The notes under the pieces were generated by a model that saw only the letters and a program-made list of their open reading frames with translations, was not told where the DNA came from and made no database searches. A stretch of 64,000 nucleotides of DNA from a virus: the IMG/VR virus record IMGVR_UViG_3300009085_000002, positions 1 to 64,000 of that record, one strand, 5' to 3'. The translations under genes were made by a program, and so were the position numbers. This document shows, one piece after another, positions 1 to 6,369 of this stretch (positions are counted from its first letter, which is position 1; the number at the start of each line of letters is the position of its first letter).

Positions 1-385
1 GTCTGCCTCTAAGGTCTATTTCTTGATAGGATAGTATTTCAGATCCAGCATATACTATATTATTATCAAGCATATTAGTATATCCACGATCTGTACCTTT
101 ATATATAATACCTCCTAGAGTTATTTTTAGCAGAACTAAAGTACTGATGTTTGAGCTATGATAATGTTTTCTTGCTACTGCAAGTTTTTTTAATATTGTG
201 CATAATTTAAATTGCTTCATTATATAATTATAGTTGAATACATTTACAGATTCACGAGGAGAATTAATTTTACCTAAATCTATTCTACTTCTAACTATAT
301 GAGAATAGTACGTATCTTTCTCTTTCCAGCATAATTTATATCCTGTTACAGTTTTTAGTTTTGTTTTCTTGTTTATATCACACAT
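1..385 (-). CDS. Hypothetical protein, 3' end beyond window
   Basis: An open leftward frame starts at ATG 385-383 and runs without a stop to the window edge, giving 128 residues. The visible part is basic and polar, with no recognised motif or membrane segment. It is the last leftward gene seen here, 2 bases beyond the stop of the 388-717 gene, which suggests one transcript. The frame is uninterrupted and its codon use matches the neighbours. Function unknown. Confidence 0.6.
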   Translation of the reverse strand, partial: MCDINKKTKLKTVTGYKLCWKEKDTYYSHIVRSRIDLGKINSPRESVNVFNYNYIMKQFKLCTILKKLAVARKHYHSSNISTLVLLKITLGGIIYKGTDRGYTNMLDNNIVYAGSEILSYQEIDLRGR

Positions 386-387
386 AT

Positions 388-717
388 TTATGACTTCTTA
401 ATTAGATCTAATACTGCTTGAGCGCTCTTTTTAGTTCTATAATTAAACCATTTATTAAAAGGATGATTTTCTTGGCCACAACCTGCTTCATCTAAATCAT
501 TATAATCCTTTATTTTTAATCTTATTGGACATTTTCCACAGTTTAGTAATGTTTTAGTTCTGGTACTAAAATATAATTTACAATAAGCACAATGATTTGT
601 AAGACTTTTTAATTGTGGGTGTTCACTAAGTAAATCCCAAGGGTCATAGTCACCTCCGCATTTAACTATATATTCCCATTTTAGTATACATAGTTCTTTT
701 GCTTCTTTTTTATTCAT
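388..717 (-). CDS. Small Cys-rich, probably zinc-binding protein
   Basis: A 109-residue protein with paired cysteines: HCAYC near residue 45, NCGKCPI near residue 61, and a later GCGQ. This spacing suggests a small zinc-binding fold such as a treble clef. The N-terminal part (KWEYIVKCGGDYDPWDLL) resembles a family of small phage proteins of unknown role that also carry CPxC pairs; that resemblance is from memory, not a search. It starts at ATG and lies directly upstream of the partial gene at 1-385. Possible roles are nucleic-acid or protein binding. Confidence 0.65.
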   Translation of the reverse strand: MNKKEAKELCILKWEYIVKCGGDYDPWDLLSEHPQLKSLTNHCAYCKLYFSTRTKTLLNCGKCPIRLKIKDYNDLDEAGCGQENHPFNKWFNYRTKKSAQAVLDLIKKS

Positions 718-745
718 ATATTATAATTTATTATTTAATTTAAAT

Positions 746-785
746 AAAAACCTTAGTTACTAGTTATACTTTCACTAAGGTTTTT
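746..785 (-). terminator. Intrinsic terminator, bidirectional form
   Basis: A 12-bp perfect inverted repeat (AAAAACCTTAGT at 746-757 and ACTAAGGTTTTT at 774-785) encloses a 16-base loop. On the minus strand the stem ends in a T run, so it can terminate the short gene at 800-973. The A run on the other side would let it work for rightward transcription too. Confidence 0.8.
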
Positions 786-799
786 GTCTAATAAATTTT

Positions 800-973
800 T
801 TAAAAAAAGTACTTTTGGGTTATAGGGGGAGGAATACTCCAACCTTCACACCAATTGTACCAATACCATTGCTGGGTCACAGAATCCCATTTTTTAATCC
901 AACAATCAGGTCCTTCACCTGCTATAATCTTACTTATCTCTTCTTGAGATAAGGGTTTTTTTCTAATATTCAT
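800..973 (-). CDS. 57-aa peptide resembling a double-glycine-type leader precursor
   Basis: The ATG at 973 is preferred over a longer upstream frame because a -7-like box (TATATTTG on the minus strand, 1007-1014) lies inside the longer version. The N-terminal 19 residues, MNIRKKPLSQEEISKIIAG, resemble the Bacteroidota leader pattern of ribosomal natural-product precursors (LSxEExxKIxGG), here with A-G in place of G-G. The remaining part is short and aromatic (YWYNWCEGW), with two cysteines and a PPP stretch. No maturation or export gene is visible nearby, so it could instead be an ordinary small phage protein. It has its own terminator at 746-785. Confidence 0.55.
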   Translation of the reverse strand: MNIRKKPLSQEEISKIIAGEGPDCWIKKWDSVTQQWYWYNWCEGWSIPPPITQKYFF

Positions 974-1006
974 AATTAATAAAGTTATTTTGTAAAATGT
1001 ATTTTG

Positions 1007-1014
1007 CAAATATA
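1007..1014 (-). promoter_or_regulatory. Possible -7 box of Bacteroidota promoter
   Basis: The minus strand reads TATATTTG, matching TAnnTTTG, 34 bases upstream of ATG 973. No TTTG is found 20 bases further upstream, so this is only half of the consensus. Confidence 0.3.
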
Positions 1015-1043
1015 GTAAAAAATGTAAAACATACATTATAATG

Positions 1044-1469
1044 TTATTTTAAAGTATTCATGTATTTAAGTACTTCTTGAATATCTTTTTTATCTACTCT
1101 AACACACCCTACTTTGATATAATCTTTATTATATTCTATACTATATTCATCAAGATCTGTAACTTCTGGTAAAATATATTTAAATTTAGGATCTAAAGTT
1201 ATAGAAATAATTTTTACATTACAGCTTTCTATTTCTTCCATTGTACCATTATTAACAGCCCAAGAATATCTATAACCTAATTTATTATTACAGTTTACCC
1301 CACTCATTATATTTTGACATAAATAAATAAAAGCTTCTTCTTCATCTTTATATATTCTTCCTGTACATTTTTTACCTCCAATTATTGCAGTAAATTTGCT
1401 ACCAGTAGGTATATTTTCCCAGTTAGGTATTTTTGTTGTTTTTATTGTAAATAAATCTGTATCTTTCAT
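1044..1469 (-). CDS. Hypothetical protein
   Basis: A 141-residue soluble protein from ATG, without signal peptide or membrane segment. It contains a beta-rich-looking segment (TGSKFTAIIGGKKCTGRIY) and several scattered cysteines but no metal-binding pattern that can be named. It is followed closely by the gene at 800-973 and preceded by the 1483-1767 gene with a 13-base gap, so the three are probably co-transcribed. Function not recognised. Confidence 0.6.
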   Translation of the reverse strand: MKDTDLFTIKTTKIPNWENIPTGSKFTAIIGGKKCTGRIYKDEEEAFIYLCQNIMSGVNCNNKLGYRYSWAVNNGTMEEIESCNVKIISITLDPKFKYILPEVTDLDEYSIEYNKDYIKVGCVRVDKKDIQEVLKYMNTLK

Positions 1470-1482
1470 AGTTATTATTAAT

Positions 1483-1767
1483 TTAATTTCTTTTAAAAGT
1501 ACAATCAGGCTTACCTATTTTAGTTAATGAATTAGTAGAGATAAAAAGAATATTTTCATCTGGATAAATTCTATTAAATTCTGATTCAAATTCACTTTCA
1601 GCTCTCAAATACTCTTCATTTGTCACATAGAAATCCGTAGGCAGTATTTCTATAATATGAGTATTAGTAGTTGACTTTAATTTATAATTAATTGTTATAT
1701 CTATGTTATTAAAATACTTAATAATATCATTAAACCATTCAAATATAAATTCTTTTGGTGTTATCAT
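1483..1767 (-). CDS. Hypothetical protein
   Basis: A 94-residue protein from ATG. It is mixed alpha/beta in appearance, with an acidic middle region (EEYLRAESEFESEFNRIYPDE reads as one helix). Its start overlaps the end of the upstream gene at 1764 in a 4-base ATGA-type arrangement, indicating translational coupling. No family recognised. Confidence 0.6.
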   Translation of the reverse strand: MITPKEFIFEWFNDIIKYFNNIDITINYKLKSTTNTHIIEILPTDFYVTNEEYLRAESEFESEFNRIYPDENILFISTNSLTKIGKPDCTFKRN

Positions 1768-2018
1768 TTTTCTAAATCGTAGTTAAAAAGTTTACTTAGT
1801 AATTTTGATTTATTGGCTTTATATTCAATAATACCTAAACTACATATAATAATTAAGAATATAAATACTATTGTATTACAAAAAGGAATAATCCAGCTAA
1901 TATTAAATGTACAACTTTTACTTGATAATATATCATATTTATAAAGTACTCTGTATAACCATCTTATTCCTATAACAGATAGAATGTAAATTATTAAAAT
2001 TATAATTAGTATTTTCAT
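1764..2018 (-). CDS. Small membrane protein, two TM segments
   Basis: An 84-residue protein with a hydrophobic N-terminal segment (residues 2-20, rich in Ile and Leu) and a second segment at about residues 43-65, with a short lysine-rich tail. This is the look of a small inner-membrane protein, for example one acting on the host envelope or on superinfection. No family recognised. It overlaps the downstream gene by four bases. Confidence 0.6.
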   Translation of the reverse strand: MKILIIILIIYILSVIGIRWLYRVLYKYDILSSKSCTFNISWIIPFCNTIVFIFLIIICSLGIIEYKANKSKLLSKLFNYDLEK

Positions 2019-2019
2019 A

Positions 2020-2808
2020 TTAGTTCATTTTTTCATTAGTTATTAATTCATCACTAGCTTCTTTACCCCATGCAGTTATTATTAAATAGTGCTTTATATA
2101 TTTGAATATAACTGGTTGCAAAACAATTGGATCTGGAATGGGTTTTTTAATTAATTGATAGCTTTTTATTTCTGTATTCTTTAAATTAAAATATGATGGT
2201 GGTGCAACAATTTCTAATGAGCATTTTAAAAACTTATAATCAGAACTTGAATGATTGTTTTCCTTTTCTTTTAAATATTTTTTATACTCTTGTTTAGATA
2301 TGTATGCAGAATAAGGATCTCTATCATAATTTGCTGATAAGGTACTAATAATTATAAAACATTTATCATTTTCATCAATTTTAAATTCTTCAATTCTTTG
2401 TAAATTTTCATCAGGTACTGTATCAATATAATTATTGATTGAACTATAAATTAATTTATATTTATTACATATTTTCTTAACCGAGTCCTCAGTAATAAAT
2501 TTATATATAGGGTATTTAATAGAGAAATAATTAATTGACTCTATTAAATCTTGTTTTAATTCATTTTCTTTTTTTAGCTCATCTAACCTACTAATTTCTA
2601 CTTTTGCTTCCTGAACTTCTTTTGTATTAATAAATCCTAATTTTTCTAAACGCTCAGATTTATTAATTAATAATTGTTTATCTGTATCTAAACTATTATA
2701 TATTTTTGCTTCTTGTAATAGTTTATCTACTTCAGTATAAAATGTTTCATGAATTTCTTCAATGATTTTATTTGTGTCTTTATTAATAACTTTTTTAAAT
2801 AAATTCAT
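2020..2808 (-). CDS. Coiled-coil protein of unknown function
   Basis: The ATG at 2808 gives 262 residues starting MNLFKKVINKD. A longer frame begins with GTG at 2844, but the ATG is preferred. The first half is strongly charged and helical (about residues 15-85, many Glu and Lys with regular Leu), typical of a coiled coil. The second half is mixed and ends in an acidic tail. There are no membrane segments. It sits at the head of the leftward run 388-2808. Function not recognised. Confidence 0.6.
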   Translation of the reverse strand: MNLFKKVINKDTNKIIEEIHETFYTEVDKLLQEAKIYNSLDTDKQLLINKSERLEKLGFINTKEVQEAKVEISRLDELKKENELKQDLIESINYFSIKYPIYKFITEDSVKKICNKYKLIYSSINNYIDTVPDENLQRIEEFKIDENDKCFIIISTLSANYDRDPYSAYISKQEYKKYLKEKENNHSSSDYKFLKCSLEIVAPPSYFNLKNTEIKSYQLIKKPIPDPIVLQPVIFKYIKHYLIITAWGKEASDELITNEKMN

Positions 2809-2851
2809 ATTATTATGTTTAATTATAGTTTTAATTTCCACCACTCAATTC

Positions 2852-2944
2852 TTATATGAATAGCAAAATACTTACACTGTATAAAGATAAAATATTCACT
2901 AAATGGATTTGGAATCTAAATAATTTATTTATAAAATTTTTCAT
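2852..2944 (-). CDS. Very small hydrophobic peptide (30 aa)
   Basis: A short frame from ATG 2944 encodes 30 residues with a hydrophobic C-terminal half (LVNILSLYSVSILLFI), possibly a single membrane helix. It fills the gap between two leftward genes and is on the same strand. The reading frame is short enough to be chance, so confidence is low. Confidence 0.3.
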   Translation of the reverse strand: MKNFINKLFRFQIHLVNILSLYSVSILLFI

Positions 2945-2954
2945 AAGCCTAACA

Positions 2955-3134
2955 TTATTGTTTTATTAAATTTATTTCTGGTCTTAATGTTGATTCTTTA
3001 TATACACATTTATTAGTTTGATAAGGATATTCTATACAACCTCTACCACCCATTTCATACCATTTTCTTTTAACTTGTTTGCATTTGCACCATGCACCCA
3101 GATTATTAAATTTACAATCAATTTTTATTGTCAT
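2955..3134 (-). CDS. Small Cys-rich protein (59 aa)
   Basis: A 59-residue protein from ATG 3134 with six cysteines (IDCKF, WCKCK, RGCIE, NKCVY, with the first and second pairs 9-10 residues apart). The pattern could bind a metal, or bridge by disulfides. The segment MGGRGCIEYPYQ lies between the pairs. No family recognised. It is on the same strand as its neighbours and uses the same codons. Confidence 0.5.
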   Translation of the reverse strand: MTIKIDCKFNNLGAWCKCKQVKRKWYEMGGRGCIEYPYQTNKCVYKESTLRPEINLIKQ

Positions 3135-3234
3135 GATTAATTATATTAAAATAAGATTAAATTCATTTGTATTTAAACAAAATTTCTATTTTAGTTTTTT
3201 ATTGGGTAAAATGATGGTGTGTAGATGAGAGGTG

Positions 3235-3269
3235 AAAAGGGATGTAGGGGTTTATAGCACTCTACACCC
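3235..3269 (-). terminator. Intrinsic terminator after the 3280 gene
   Basis: On the minus strand GGGTGTAG pairs with CTACATCCC (one bulged T), loop of 14 bases, followed by TTTTC. It lies 10 bases past the stop of the 3280-3513 gene. The rest of the 145-base stretch 3135-3279 holds nothing else recognisable. Confidence 0.65.
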
Positions 3270-3279
3270 TTATGAATCC

Positions 3280-3513
3280 TCATTTACAGTAATTACCATT
3301 AAACTTATGACCTCTTATTACTAATGGTACATTAAGACTACATTTAACCAATTTAGTGCTGTTAGGTATTCTAATTTCCTTAACAACACCATTAATTAGT
3401 CTAAGAATAGTTCTCTTAGATAGTCTTCTTTGTTGTCTATTAATACCATCACTTGTAGGATTGAATCCTTTAGGTAATGCTTTAATTTGCTCATGATTTA
3501 GTGGTGTGTTCAT
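3280..3513 (-). CDS. Small basic protein, possibly nucleic-acid binding
   Basis: A 77-residue, strongly basic protein from ATG 3513. The middle part (INRQQRRLSKRTILRLINGV) is rich in Arg and Lys and helical, which would suit nucleic-acid or ribosome contact. The C-terminal part looks beta-rich. It has its own terminator at 3235-3269 and a structured 210-base region upstream, so it may be a single-gene transcript. No family recognised. Confidence 0.55.
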   Translation of the reverse strand: MNTPLNHEQIKALPKGFNPTSDGINRQQRRLSKRTILRLINGVVKEIRIPNSTKLVKCSLNVPLVIRGHKFNGNYCK

Positions 3514-3724
3514 AATATAATTATTTTAAAGTTAATAGTCAATTAAAAATGTCTAGGTTACTAACCTTTGACCAGGTTACTGTGAGTAGAAGCTTTTTAC
3601 TACAAGTTTAACACCATGTAGGTTTAACACCAAGGGTTTAAGACTTATAATCCTTCTACATTCCTAGACTATTTACTGAGACTTCCTTTACTCAGTAAAC
3701 CACAGTGGAAGTATTTTAGAATAG
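3514..3724. repeat. Intergenic region with direct repeats and competing hairpins
   Basis: No gene is seen in these 211 bases. They hold two copies of GTTTAACACCA (3606-3616, 3622-3632; 16-base period) and two AGGTTACT copies near 3551 and 3572. A 9-bp hairpin TTTACTGAG/CTCAGTAAA (3672-3680, 3691-3699) competes with an overlapping ACTTCC/GGAAGT pairing. On the minus strand this would be the leader of the 3280 gene or the trailer of the 3725 gene. Confidence 0.45.
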
Positions 3725-3958
3725 TTAATTTTTATAGTCATATAATTCTTCATATAGCTCTTTAGCCAACTTCTCAAGAACTATTCTTTTATTTTCTCCT
3801 TGTAATCCTGTTTTTTCATAGTATAAATTACTAGGTAATCTATAAAAAACAGTAATAATTGGATTATGATCTGGTCCAGTTTTACTAACTACACCATTTT
3901 CTAATGCAGCTCCAAATTCTTTTTGAACTGTTTCTGCTAATTTAACTCTATAGTCCAT
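3725..3958 (-). CDS. Hypothetical protein (77 aa)
   Basis: The ATG at 3958 (MDYRVKLAETVQ) is chosen over an in-frame TTG at 3985. The protein is small and soluble, with a helix at the start (KLAETVQKEFGAALE), a short beta-like centre and a helical C-terminus (LEKLAKELYEELYDY). No family is recognised. It stands alone on the minus strand between two non-coding stretches. Confidence 0.55.
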   Translation of the reverse strand: MDYRVKLAETVQKEFGAALENGVVSKTGPDHNPIITVFYRLPSNLYYEKTGLQGENKRIVLEKLAKELYEELYDYKN

Positions 3959-4016
3959 AATATAATTATTTAAGTGAATAATCAAAAAGCAATTCTACCA
4001 ACAATTACTATAGGTA

Positions 4017-4253
4017 TTAGTATAACTCATTATACCATTCTATAGCTTCTGTTAGTGAATCTGTAAACTTATTAAATAGTAATTTATGTTCTTTAGCATT
4101 ATTACTTTGAGTTACACAAAATTTAGAACATATTTTATCATTCTCTATTGTAAAATGAATGAATAGTCTTTTTAATTCTTTAACAGAACTTGCTAATATA
4201 TAAGTATGTTCTATTATATTATTAAGATCTATTACATTTATTGTGTGTTTCAT
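4017..4253 (-). CDS. Hypothetical protein (78 aa)
   Basis: A 78-residue soluble protein from ATG 4253, with alternating beta-like (HTINVIDLNNIIEHTYIL) and helical parts and no metal-binding pattern. It follows the inverted repeat at 4273-4381 and precedes the 3725 gene. Function not recognised. Confidence 0.5.
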   Translation of the reverse strand: MKHTINVIDLNNIIEHTYILASSVKELKRLFIHFTIENDKICSKFCVTQSNNAKEHKLLFNKFTDSLTEAIEWYNELY

Positions 4254-4272
4254 ATAGATAAAATTAAGAAAA

Positions 4273-4381
4273 ACTGGAGGATATAAAACAAAACCTAAAA
4301 CATTATTTAATACTAAAACAGATATATGAAAAAAAAATCTAGTAAATGAGTCACAATTAAAAGAACGAAATATCCTCCAGT
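4273..4381 (-). repeat. 12-bp inverted repeat with large loop, terminator-like
   Basis: ACTGGAGGATAT (4273-4284) and ATATCCTCCAGT (4370-4381) are perfect inverted copies 85 bases apart. On the minus strand the second arm is followed by TTTTTC, as in an intrinsic terminator for the 4388-4561 gene, but the loop is unusually long and contains an A9/T9 run. The loop contains no convincing gene. Confidence 0.5.
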
Positions 4382-4387
4382 ATATTT

Positions 4388-4561
4388 TTAGTTAGATAAA
4401 TATAAGAATAATGTCCAGCTTATTATTACTAATACAAGATGTATCATGTTGTAAGTTGTATACTTATTACTATAGTATCTATTTATCACATAATTTATAC
4501 CACTGATTATATAAGTTATTGATAAAGATAAACTAATTGCAAATACAATATAATACCACAT
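4388..4561 (-). CDS. Small membrane protein (57 aa), two TM segments
   Basis: A frame from ATG 4561 encodes 57 residues: a hydrophobic segment at residues 3-20 (YYIVFAISLSLSITYIIS), a polar basic loop, and a second hydrophobic segment at about residues 40-55. Two short helices with a basic loop fit a small inner-membrane protein. It shares strand and codon use with its neighbours and ends seven bases before the inverted repeat 4273-4381. Function unknown. Confidence 0.5.
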   Translation of the reverse strand: MWYYIVFAISLSLSITYIISGINYVINRYYSNKYTTYNMIHLVLVIISWTLFLYLSN

Positions 4562-4619
4562 ATTATTTAGTTTTAAGTTAAATTCAAAGTAACTACAGAG
4601 TATTATTAACTCTGTAGTA

Positions 4620-4868
4620 TTAGTTCATTGACTCTAAACTCTCTAAGTTTATAAATAAATCTTCTTTTGACAATGTGTCATTATAGAAGTATATATTTAG
4701 AGAGTCAGATCTTTTATTATTAGAGTTAGTTGGCATATTTTCCAACACTCTAATCATTTCTTTTTCAATCTTAATTGTTTGATATTTGTAATATAAATAA
4801 GTTACAAATATACCTAATGCAAATGCACCAGAAAAAACAAAGAAGATTATTAATGATAGTTTAAGCAT
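4620..4868 (-). CDS. Single-pass membrane protein (82 aa)
   Basis: ATG 4868 opens an 82-residue protein with one long hydrophobic N-terminal helix (about residues 3-27, LSLIIFFVFSGAFALGIFV), followed by a polar, helical tail of about 50 residues. This is an N-anchored membrane protein with a soluble domain. An adjacent terminator hairpin (4892-4924) lies just upstream, so this gene probably has its own start of transcription. Function not recognised. Confidence 0.6.
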   Translation of the reverse strand: MLKLSLIIFFVFSGAFALGIFVTYLYYKYQTIKIEKEMIRVLENMPTNSNNKRSDSLNIYFYNDTLSKEDLFINLESLESMN

Positions 4869-4891
4869 AGTGGTAGATTTAATTAATTAAT

Positions 4892-4924
4892 AAAAACCTA
4901 AGAGGACTATTATATCCTCTTAGG
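4892..4924 (-). terminator. Intrinsic terminator
   Basis: A 10-bp perfect stem CCTAAGAGGA/TCCTCTTAGG (4897-4906, 4915-4924), 8-base loop; on the minus strand it is followed by TTTTTATT. It would end transcription of the tiny gene at 4974-5063. Confidence 0.8.
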
Positions 4925-4973
4925 AAATGTCTAAATTAATTTTATGTAATACAAAAGTTGAATAGAACTAAAT

Positions 4974-5063
4974 CTATCCAATAAGATTAATAGCTATTAC
5001 AGCTAAGCTAGCTACAAAAACTATACTATAGAATATTGTAGCAGAAATTTCTAAAGTTTTCAT
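4974..5063 (-). CDS. Tiny single-TM peptide (29 aa)
   Basis: A frame from ATG 5063 to TAG 4974 encodes 29 residues, MKTLEIS followed by a continuous hydrophobic stretch of Ile, Val and Ala ending LIG. It lies between two terminators (5115-5136 upstream, 4892-4924 downstream), so it appears to be the only frame of its own transcript, which supports it being real. Very small membrane peptides are common in phage early regions. Function unknown. Confidence 0.45.
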   Translation of the reverse strand: MKTLEISATIFYSIVFVASLAVIAINLIG

Positions 5064-5114
5064 ACTAATAAGTTTAAGATTAAATATATAAGATTAAAGA
5101 AAATACAAAAGAGA

Positions 5115-5136
5115 AAGCAGGAAATTAATCCTGCTT
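5115..5136 (-). terminator. Intrinsic terminator after the 5147 gene
   Basis: An 8-bp perfect stem AAGCAGGA/TCCTGCTT with a 6-base loop, 10 bases past the stop of the 5147-5518 gene. On the minus strand it is followed by TCTCTTTTG and more T-rich sequence. Confidence 0.65.
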
Positions 5137-5146
5137 AATTAGCTTA

Positions 5147-5518
5147 CTAAGCTTCTGAACCTTCTTTAATAGAAGCTCTAGTTGTACTGGCAACTTCTAT
5201 TGGTTCAATTTCAAACATATCTGCTGGGCCATATTTATGGCAATACTCTGCAATTTCCAGAGCAGATACTTCAGCAACTTTAGTATAAGTAAACCTTCTT
5301 CCATAAGTAGGATCAGCCTCAACTTCTCTTACTTGAAATAAGTAGGACTTACCTACCTGTAGTTGCATATTTTCTGCTATTGTACCAGAAAGTACATTCC
5401 TGTTAGGAAATATTCCTGACAATACATTAAGAATTACAGGTTCCTTACCATTTTTGTCTAATGATGCATTAGGACCATTAAACTTACTAGCTACTGCTAA
5501 AATTAGTGCGTTAAACAT
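5147..5518 (-). CDS. Hypothetical protein, beta-rich (possible OB-like fold)
   Basis: A 123-residue protein from ATG 5518. The region from about residue 30 to 85 has repeated beta-like strands (VILNVLSGIFPNRNVLSG, KSYLFQVREVEADP, RRFTYTKV), reminiscent of an OB-type barrel, but this is a guess from pattern only. The C-terminal tail is acidic. Its codon use includes more G and C than its neighbours. It has a terminator at 5115-5136 and a long structured leader upstream (5560-5645), suggesting it is strongly expressed and regulated by its 5' region. Confidence 0.6.
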   Translation of the reverse strand: MFNALILAVASKFNGPNASLDKNGKEPVILNVLSGIFPNRNVLSGTIAENMQLQVGKSYLFQVREVEADPTYGRRFTYTKVAEVSALEIAEYCHKYGPADMFEIEPIEVASTTRASIKEGSEA

Positions 5519-5559
5519 AACTTTAAATTTTAAAAATTAATACATAAATTACACTGGCA

Positions 5560-5645
5560 ATAAGCAAATGGGTACTCCCATCAGCCCAATGCAAACTTTG
5601 GTGGGGGTGCTTTAGGGTAGGTACTACTCATACCTGGTAACATAG
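5560..5645 (-). promoter_or_regulatory. GC-rich leader with two mutually exclusive hairpins
   Basis: This non-coding island is much richer in G and C than its surroundings. TGGG (5569-5572) can pair with CCCA (5577-5580) through a 4-base loop. The same CCCA can instead extend a CCAA/TTGG stem (5586-5589, 5598-5601) by pairing with TGGG (5602-5605). A further GGTA/TACC hairpin lies at its far end. In the leftward direction this is the 5' leader of the 5147-5518 gene. Riboswitch-like or protein-binding control is possible; no known class was recognised. Confidence 0.4.
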
Positions 5646-5744
5646 ATAATTTTGATAATTTTATGTTTAGTAATATAAAGTACTATATTTAAATAAATAT
5701 AATTTAACTAAATATGTGCTATTTATATGTCTTTAGATATAATA

Positions 5745-5844
5745 AATAAAAAATCCCTGAGTAGTTAGAGTTACATGCAGGGATTTGAGGAATTGCTCAT
5801 GACTATTAATTGTAATACCATGCAAGCAATTATTGAATTAAAGA
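5745..5844 (-). ncRNA. Candidate ~100-nt small RNA
   Basis: A complete Bacteroidota promoter on the minus strand (5850-5881) is followed 60-100 bases later by an intrinsic terminator (5751-5786). The predicted transcript starts near 5844 and ends near 5745. Besides the terminator it holds one stem, AATTGCT/AGCAATT, extended by CATG/CATG across a 2-base bulge. The only frame inside it is 16 codons long (from an ATG near 5815), so it is more likely an RNA than a gene. Its own leftward neighbour, the 5147 gene, would need a separate promoter. Confidence 0.5.
5751..5786 (-). terminator. Intrinsic terminator of the small RNA
   Basis: A 9-bp perfect stem AAATCCCTG/CAGGGATTT (5751-5759, 5778-5786), with a T-rich run (TTTTTTATTTATT) continuing on the minus strand past the stem. 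Confidence 0.75.
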
Positions 5845-5849
5845 TATAG

Positions 5850-5881
5850 CAAAGATAATACTAAAAAAATTAAAAATCAAG
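5850..5881 (-). promoter_or_regulatory. Bacteroidota-type promoter, leftward
   Basis: On the minus strand a CTTG box (5881-5878) and TATCTTTG (5857-5850) are separated by exactly 20 bases, matching TTG/TTTG-N20-TAnnTTTG. The start of transcription should lie near 5844. Confidence 0.65.
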
Positions 5882-5911
5882 TAAAATTAAATAAAAATAA
5901 TTAAAAATAAA

Positions 5912-5943
5912 TTTGCATAATATATTAATTTTTATTATATTTG
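5912..5943 (+). promoter_or_regulatory. Bacteroidota-type promoter of the rightward genes
   Basis: TTTG (5912-5915), 20 bases, TATATTTG (5936-5943): a full match to the consensus. Start of transcription should be near 5949, 12 bases before ATG 5961. This rules out the TTG start at 5913 as the true start of the first gene. Confidence 0.8.
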
Positions 5944-5960
5944 CTAAAGAAATTTGTTAT

Positions 5961-6353
5961 ATGTCACATCAACTAATAATTGTTATTGTACCCTGGTTAT
6001 TATTAATTTTAGAAGGACTATCTGAAGGCTTATATGATAAAGATTTTAAAAGTTTATCTAAGAAATTTCAGGCATTACTAATTATTTCATGTTTTATATT
6101 TCTTCCACAGTTATCCTGGTGGAAAGAAATGAGTTTATTTTTTGTAGTTTATTTAAGTTATAGAATACCAGTAATAAATCTTACTTATAATAATGTAAGA
6201 GAGTTTAATTGGTATTTTTTAGGTACTACTTCTATAACTGATAGAATTGTTAAAGTTATTTCCAGAAGAATTCCTTTATGGTTTATATATACATTTTTAT
6301 TTATGGTGGGTATATTAGTAACTGCATTAGGATTTTATTATAAATTTGTTTAA
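5961..6353 (+). CDS. Membrane protein, several TM segments
   Basis: The ATG at 5961 gives 130 residues (MSHQLIIVIVPWLLLILEG). An in-frame TTG 48 bases upstream is rejected because it lies within the promoter. Four hydrophobic stretches are visible, at about residues 4-18, 36-50, 57-72 and 110-128, so it is an inner-membrane protein. The pattern of short helices and the WW motif do not point to a named family. It is the first gene of the rightward run and would have a very short leader. Confidence 0.65.
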   Translation: MSHQLIIVIVPWLLLILEGLSEGLYDKDFKSLSKKFQALLIISCFIFLPQLSWWKEMSLFFVVYLSYRIPVINLTYNNVREFNWYFLGTTSITDRIVKVISRRIPLWFIYTFLFMVGILVTALGFYYKFV

Positions 6354-6369
6354 TATAAAAATTAAAATT

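Noticed and set aside
5913-5960. Longer N-terminus for the 5961 gene (TTG start at 5913)
   Set aside because: It lies inside the promoter (5912-5943); ATG 5961 follows the predicted start of transcription.
6346-6369. TTG start for the 6370 gene
   Set aside because: TTG overlapping the previous gene; ATG 6370 is in frame just downstream.
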